From contig NC_092678.1 of assembly GCF_964355755.1 (NCBI RefSeq), forward strand, positions 9,150,922 through 9,210,921: DNA of 60,000 nt, in the 5' to 3' direction. Shown here in pieces: positions 57,170 through 60,000 of the stretch (position 1 is the first letter of the stretch; each line of letters starts with the position of its first letter). The notes below the pieces were generated by a model that made no database searches, was not told the origin of the DNA, and saw only the letters and a list, made by a program, of their open reading frames with translations. Both the position numbers and the translations under genes were made by a program. Origin of the DNA: Antedon mediterranea (Eukaryota; Echinodermata; Crinoidea; Comatulida; Antedonidae).

Positions 57170-57779
57170 TTGCTTTAAGTTTTATTCAATTTTAAATGTT
57201 ATAGTGCGTGTTATGTTATAGTGCGTGTTATGTGTACAAAAAGAATTTCTAATTTTATTTGACCAAATAAATGCTGTGAGAGCAGTTGACTGAGTAACAA
57301 ACGCGTTATTTATTTTGAAATGTTATAGTGATTTATTTGACCAAATATATGCATCGGTAGCACCTCATAGTTGACCGCCAAATACAATAGACACGGATGA
57401 ACGCGTTCGTTTCGTTACTGTTACGAAGTTCAAACGCATTCGATTCTGGAATGGCGACGGCGAGAAATTTACTTTTAACTTCAATTTTATCAGTTTCTGA
57501 AAGAATTAAACCTTGAAATTTGTAATATACCATTAATAATATATTCCAAACAGGTGGCTGCTCTCTGGTGGCAGGATTAACTCATTTGTGAATACCCCTT
57601 AAGTGTTTCCCTTTGTTAATTTTAAGGGAATTCTTAAGTATTTACTAGCCTAAGTGAGATTGCTGAATACAGCCACAGTTTCTGAACTATTATTACAAAT
57701 ATGTCATGATTCTAGATGCATAACAAAAACATAGATCCATATGCTAAGGTACTTGCGCTTTATTTTTACACCAAATATA

Positions 57780-58400
57780 CATCAACATAATTTAATTTAT
57801 ATAATCATAAGCTTTAACTTGATGCCAACCTTGAAATATGTATGATTTTAAGATTGTTTACACACATATTTTATCTGAGTATATATTGTTGTGGCTTAAA
57901 TAAATGATGTCATTACATTGTTCAAAATATATTTCACATGTGCTCGTGTTGGTATACATGTCATAAGCTTTAATTTGATACCAAACTTGACATTTTTTAC
58001 AAAGTTATTATTATATAATATATATTTATATAATGGGTGTGGCTTAATTAATTGCATCATTATATTGTTCAAATTATATTTATATAGTTCCGTGATGTTG
58101 TACATGTCATAAGCTTTAATTTGTACCAAACTTGCCATATATGTTTGATTTCTTAATTTTTTTCACGAATTTATGTTATATAATGGGTGTGGCTTTGATG
58201 ACGTCATTGTTTTGTGAAATTATATTTTTCTCATGTTGGTGGTATTGTACATGTCATAAGCTATAATTTAATACCAAACTTGACATATTTATGTAATTTA
58301 TATTTTTTTATATTTTTACATCTGCAGCTACATAATATATTTAAAATGGGCGTGGTCAAAATGACGTTATTAAATAGTTTTTTTTTGGGCACTCCTTCTA
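57780..58400. repeat. Satellite-like tandem repeat, unit about 145 bp, 4 copies
   Basis: 'catgtcataagctttaattt' + 'gataccaaacttgacat' recurs at about 57807, 57963, 58108 and 58252, each followed by an 'ataatgggtgtggctt' and, in several, a 'gatgacgtcat' string. Copies differ by 10-20% by eye. Confidence 0.8.
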
Positions 58401-59040
58401 GAATTGTTAGTTAGGTCCTAAAGAAGGTTTCTGCCAAGTTTGGTGCTTTTGTCACAAAGTGCATAAAAAAAGTGCTAAGCGACCTGACTATATTTGCATA
58501 TCTCCAACCACTCAGACAGTGTGCTTGGTCATGAATTGACAATGGACAATTCTCCACTTGGTTCCTTGCACTTGCGTAAGACATCAACGTCACATTGAGA
58601 GGTATTGTTGTGCAACCAAAGAACAGTCCTGTCCCTTTTGTGACTGAACTGATAAACATTTCCTAAAACGGCTGGTTCCTCTGGTCTTTGGTATCTTTCC
58701 TGATTGTTGCGCCTCATTTTTTATTTCTTACTTTTTATTATCTGTGCTTGTGTGTAAAGTAATTTTATACGAATTTTTTTGTCATTCACATGCATTTCAG
58801 CCTTGTAATGGCAATGTTTTTTTATGTGCAATCTTTAAATAAATACACCGAGATATAATATCATTAATGCCAAATTGTTTCATGGTTAAACAACATGCAT
58901 CTTAAATGTTTAATGCCATTTATGTGTGTCTAAATGTTTCTTGTTTTTTTCTTTTCAACCAGACACTATTATCCAAACCAAACATCCTGAACCAACTAAT
59001 AGTGTCAATGTTCTTGATTTTAAACTTTTCAAAAGTATAA
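58401..59040. other. Intergenic, nothing firm
   Basis: Two overlapping minus-strand frames (58411-58717) share sequence with repeat-type text ('accaaacttggcagaaacc') and have no splice context. Not called as genes. Confidence 0.35.
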
Positions 59041-59077
59041 AAAACACATATTAACGCAAATAGCAGAAAAGAAAAAC

Positions 59078-59083
59078 TTTATT
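59078..59083 (-). other. Poly(A) signal AATAAA
   Basis: Minus-strand AATAAA about 80 bp after the stop codon of the terminal exon at 59165-59833, at the distance expected for a short 3' UTR. Confidence 0.6.
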
Positions 59084-59164
59084 GCTTACTATCAAAATAT
59101 TACACAGAAATACATTGTTTCACCTGGGTAAAACGAAAAGCTTGGTACAGTAATACTTTGAAAT

Positions 59165-59833
59165 CTAAACAAGCTTCAATTGGCTAATCAGCATTAAATG
59201 ATCAGAAGGGTTAAATTCCTCTTGTATTATTGCATTTATTGAAGATAATGAATCTTTTAAAATATTTAGGCATAAAACATAAATTCCTATAACAAAACAA
59301 AGATTTAAAATAATCATAAATATGATTGGAATACGATAGAAGCATAAACAAAAATACATCCACCAATTTCTGCACATTTTCTTTTCTTTGGAATAAAAAT
59401 ATTTTTGTTTTTTTTGCACTAAGTTACCCAAATTACAAGTTTTAAAGGGTTTTATAAAATTGATAATTGTATAAAAAATGTTAAAAATTATGTAAAGAGT
59501 TACAATAGCAAGAGTGATGATTTTTCTAAAAACCGTACTACTACATTCTGAGCAGTTTGGTAGAAGACAGTCATTTTTGTCACCACCAGCTACACATATT
59601 CCGCAGCGGCAAGATGCATGCGGGCCACAGTCAAAATAACATGAACTTCCTGAGTAAGCATAATAAGATGATTTTGCACTTTTGAACAATGACCAGTAAC
59701 GATTCCATAGAATTTGATTTTCAAACTGGTTTTTGTATTCACTACCAACACCTGCAAGTTGAGCGTTTAAAACCACTGCACAGTTATGACTTACTAGTAT
59801 ACGATCTGGTCTACTTTCAAATCCTGGTTCAGG
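59165..59833 (-). CDS. Terminal exon of a multi-pass membrane protein, C-terminal part
   Basis: Acceptor ctcttatttag at 59834, phase 0, then 222 codons to a stop. It opens PEPGFESRPDRILVSHNCAV, similar to the end of an endonuclease/exonuclease/phosphatase-type domain (tentative). A Cys-rich segment follows (CYFDCGPHASCRCGICVAGG to CSECSS). Then come a hydrophobic helix of about 27 residues (VFRKIITLAIVTLYIIF), a basic loop, and a second hydrophobic stretch of about 35 residues that may cross once or twice. The remainder of the gene lies to the right of the window. Confidence 0.65.
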   Translation of the reverse strand, partial: PEPGFESRPDRILVSHNCAVVLNAQLAGVGSEYKNQFENQILWNRYWSLFKSAKSSYYAYSGSSCYFDCGPHASCRCGICVAGGDKNDCLLPNCSECSSTVFRKIITLAIVTLYIIFNIFYTIINFIKPFKTCNLGNLVQKKQKYFYSKEKKMCRNWWMYFCLCFYRIPIIFMIILNLCFVIGIYVLCLNILKDSLSSINAIIQEEFNPSDHLMLISQLKLV

Positions 59834-60000
59834 CTAAATAAGAGAAATAATATCTTTATTTAAGATGTACCTGTATTGTCTCTCAAAAACATGAAAAAAG
59901 AAAAATAATAAAATCAGACTTCGAATAGGCCATTTTGTAGTTTTAACAAAGTTAATTATTTCCATAGGAAAAACGACTGAAAAAATAATGTTTTCACCTA

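Larger units (their letters stand above)
55998..57302. repeat. Inverted repeat with coding-like arms
   Basis: 'ttgttactcagtcaactgct' at about 56002 pairs with its complement ending near 57302. Pairing continues through the 'aatgaaaccatagaa', 'cttctgtcagtgatg', 'gattatcatttaaaattcg' blocks and, beyond a gap in the right arm (about 56820-57000), through 'tctggagaaaatgtac' + 'aagacatcttcaa'. Arms are about 400 and 540 bp at roughly 80% identity by eye. Both arms can be read as related protein fragments. Confidence 0.8.

Noticed and set aside
58411-58717. Two overlapping minus-strand frames of 62-82 codons
   Set aside because: Overlap in different frames and continue into repeat-type sequence, with no splice signals.

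Overview
This is a eukaryotic, AT-rich, intron-rich and heavily transposon-littered stretch of animal DNA. An aminergic GPCR, a ciliary gene with short exons and long introns, 5S- and tRNA-derived SINE-like heads, several APE-type LINE lineages, Pao/BEL and Penelope-like fragments, and frequent 'taggcctag'-type strings suggest a marine invertebrate deuterostome, most likely an echinoderm. The species is an inference; nothing in the sequence names it. There are no bacterial operons, CRISPR arrays or prokaryotic signals.

Three protein-coding genes can be supported, all on the minus strand. (1) At 6238-30342, seven phase-compatible exons encode the first 224 residues of a protein with a dimerisation-like N terminus and Trp/Arg-rich helical repeats. 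It resembles the N-terminal half of FBXL13/DRC6, a subunit of the ciliary nexin-dynein regulatory complex. Its F-box and leucine-rich repeats would lie beyond the left edge. (2) At 45511-47598, a single-exon 695-residue class A GPCR of the histamine/muscarinic type has a very long third cytoplasmic loop and lacks the usual TM3-ECL2 cysteine pair. (3) At 59165-59833 is the terminal exon, with poly(A) signal, of a membrane protein. An isolated exon-like block at 36785-36880 is probably from a multicopy element.

Layout: 1-5.6 kb holds a satellite, a 21-bp minisatellite and overlapping LINE and Pao remnants. 6.2-30.3 kb is the FBXL13-like gene, whose introns hold at least eight DNA-transposon-like units, a 5S-derived SINE, a LINE tail and a 4-kb foldback that was later hit by a MITE. 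30-37.5 kb holds palindromes, degenerate repeats, a CR1-like LINE tail with a fresh 212-bp tandem duplication, and a second, inverted copy of the first satellite. 37.5-45.4 kb is sparse, with a Penelope-like GIY-YIG remnant, a tRNA-like SINE head and a foldback element. The GPCR follows. 48-54 kb holds two LINE copies and a palindrome-ended element. 56-57.3 kb is an inverted repeat whose arms look coding. 57.8-58.4 kb is a 145-bp satellite, and the window ends in the membrane-protein exon.

The most unusual structures are the TACCGTA-palindrome transposon family (13.2, 19.3 and 50.1 kb), the coding-like inverted repeat at 56 kb, the nested foldback at 25.3-29.4 kb and the disulfide-less aminergic receptor. 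No clearly new enzymatic or defence system was found.
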